DNA of 23,981 nt from JAAYKT01 sp964408955. Lineage in GTDB: Bacteria > Bacillota > Clostridia > Lutisporales > Lutisporaceae. This document shows, piece by piece, positions 23,585 to 23,981 of the stretch. Positions within the stretch are counted from its first letter, which is position 1. Every line of letters begins with the position of its first letter. The stretch spans positions 1 to 23,981 of the forward strand of contig CAYPBK010000037.1 in assembly GCA_964408955.1 (NCBI GenBank). The letters run 5' to 3'. A model generated the notes under the pieces. It ran no database searches. It was given only the letters and a program-made list of their open reading frames with translations, and was not told the DNA's origin. Position numbers and translations under genes: made by a program.

Positions 23585-23687
23585 ACTACAATCTCCAAGT
23601 TACTATTATTTATTTTCATAAAGCGTTCTTCTTTCAAAAGTCAAAATTAAAAGTATTACAGTAATATAATGCTTACTGATGCACATT

Positions 23688-23717
23688 ATTATATCATTCA
23701 TAAATAAATCATTTCAA
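23688..23717 (-). promoter_or_regulatory. Promoter of the leader-rsgA transcript
   Basis: Minus strand: TTGAAA (23712-23717), an 18-bp spacer and a perfect TATAAT (23688-23693). This gives a 5' leader of about 95 nt before the small ORF. A small palindrome, TATTACaGTAATA (23654-23666), lies just downstream of the predicted start and could be an operator. Confidence 0.5.
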
Positions 23718-23981
23718 GTATGTCAAAAAAGGCAATGTAAGTCCACCGTATACCCTCTACATCTGTCACTATTATGACACGAGTCCCGGTGGCAAGAAGA
23801 GTACAGCTTATATAAATATATCTAAAATTGGTTGTGATGCTGAGAAAATCACATTCTGTCAACAAATTCTTTTGCTAGAAAAGCCGGAAAGGGGATATTA
23901 TAATATCCGACTTAAAATTATATTCACCAAACTTTATTTCTGCGTAGAAAACTGTTCTTAAAGAGTTTTTAAAAAATCATC
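23718..23981. other. Right end of window, no gene recognised
   Basis: This stretch holds no gene with a start codon and ribosome site. It contains a perfect 16-bp palindrome, GGATATTATAATATCC, at 23893-23908, of operator-like size. The rpmH gene expected here in many Firmicutes is not present. Confidence 0.5.

Noticed and set aside
23704..23961. 85-codon open plus-strand frame containing SPGGKKST
   Set aside because: It has no ATG or GTG start and no ribosome site, and the P-loop resemblance is not a true Walker motif. It overlaps the rsgA promoter region. A truncated remnant cannot be excluded.

Overview
The window is the chromosomal replication-origin region of a low-GC Gram-positive anaerobe, most likely class Clostridia or a close relative. 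The evidence is the gene order dnaA-dnaN-yaaA-recF-remB-gyrB, the complete WalRK two-component operon with yycH, yycI and yycJ, strong AGGAGG-type ribosome binding sites, and AT-rich intergenic DNA. I cannot name the genus from the sequence alone.

Layout, left to right. Positions 1-222 hold a degenerate 37-bp tandem repeat and the ung promoter. Two plus-strand genes follow: ung (uracil-DNA glycosylase) and a membrane-anchored LTA-synthase-like alkaline phosphatase-superfamily protein. Every clear gene after that is on the minus strand and so runs away from oriC. From right to left these are: dnaA, dnaN, an S4-domain YaaA protein, recF, remB (DUF370), gyrB, a LysM-G5-M23 peptidoglycan hydrolase, an FmdB-type zinc ribbon, an anchored gluzincin-like metalloprotease, walR, walK, an unrecognised secreted protein, yycH, yycI, murA, yycJ and htrA. 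The origin looks bipartite as in Bacillus. DnaA boxes lie upstream of dnaA (about 21898-22040), and the dnaA-dnaN gap contains a GC cluster next to five perfect DnaA-trios. To the right of oriC, where rpmH-rnpA usually begins, there is instead an RsgA-type GTPase gene on the minus strand whose codon choice and base composition look different from its neighbours.

Function. The window joins replication initiation and supercoiling (dnaA, dnaN, recF, gyrB) to cell-wall homeostasis (WalRK with its YycH/YycI regulators, MurA, an M23 hydrolase, HtrA, a polyglycerol-phosphate-type enzyme).

Most interesting observations: (1) a 22-codon leader ORF with its own Shine-Dalgarno sequence lies directly ahead of rsgA; it contains a 14-bp SD/anti-SD hairpin and its stop codon falls in the rsgA ribosome binding site, which looks like an undescribed translational attenuator. 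(2) A perfect WalR box lies at the -35 position of a promoter inside the wal operon, directly ahead of an unrecognised secreted protein, suggesting an autoregulated extra Wal component. (3) There is a clear basal-unwinding element at the origin. (4) A roughly 166-bp imperfect palindrome lies upstream of walR. TTG start codons are unusually frequent among the housekeeping genes.
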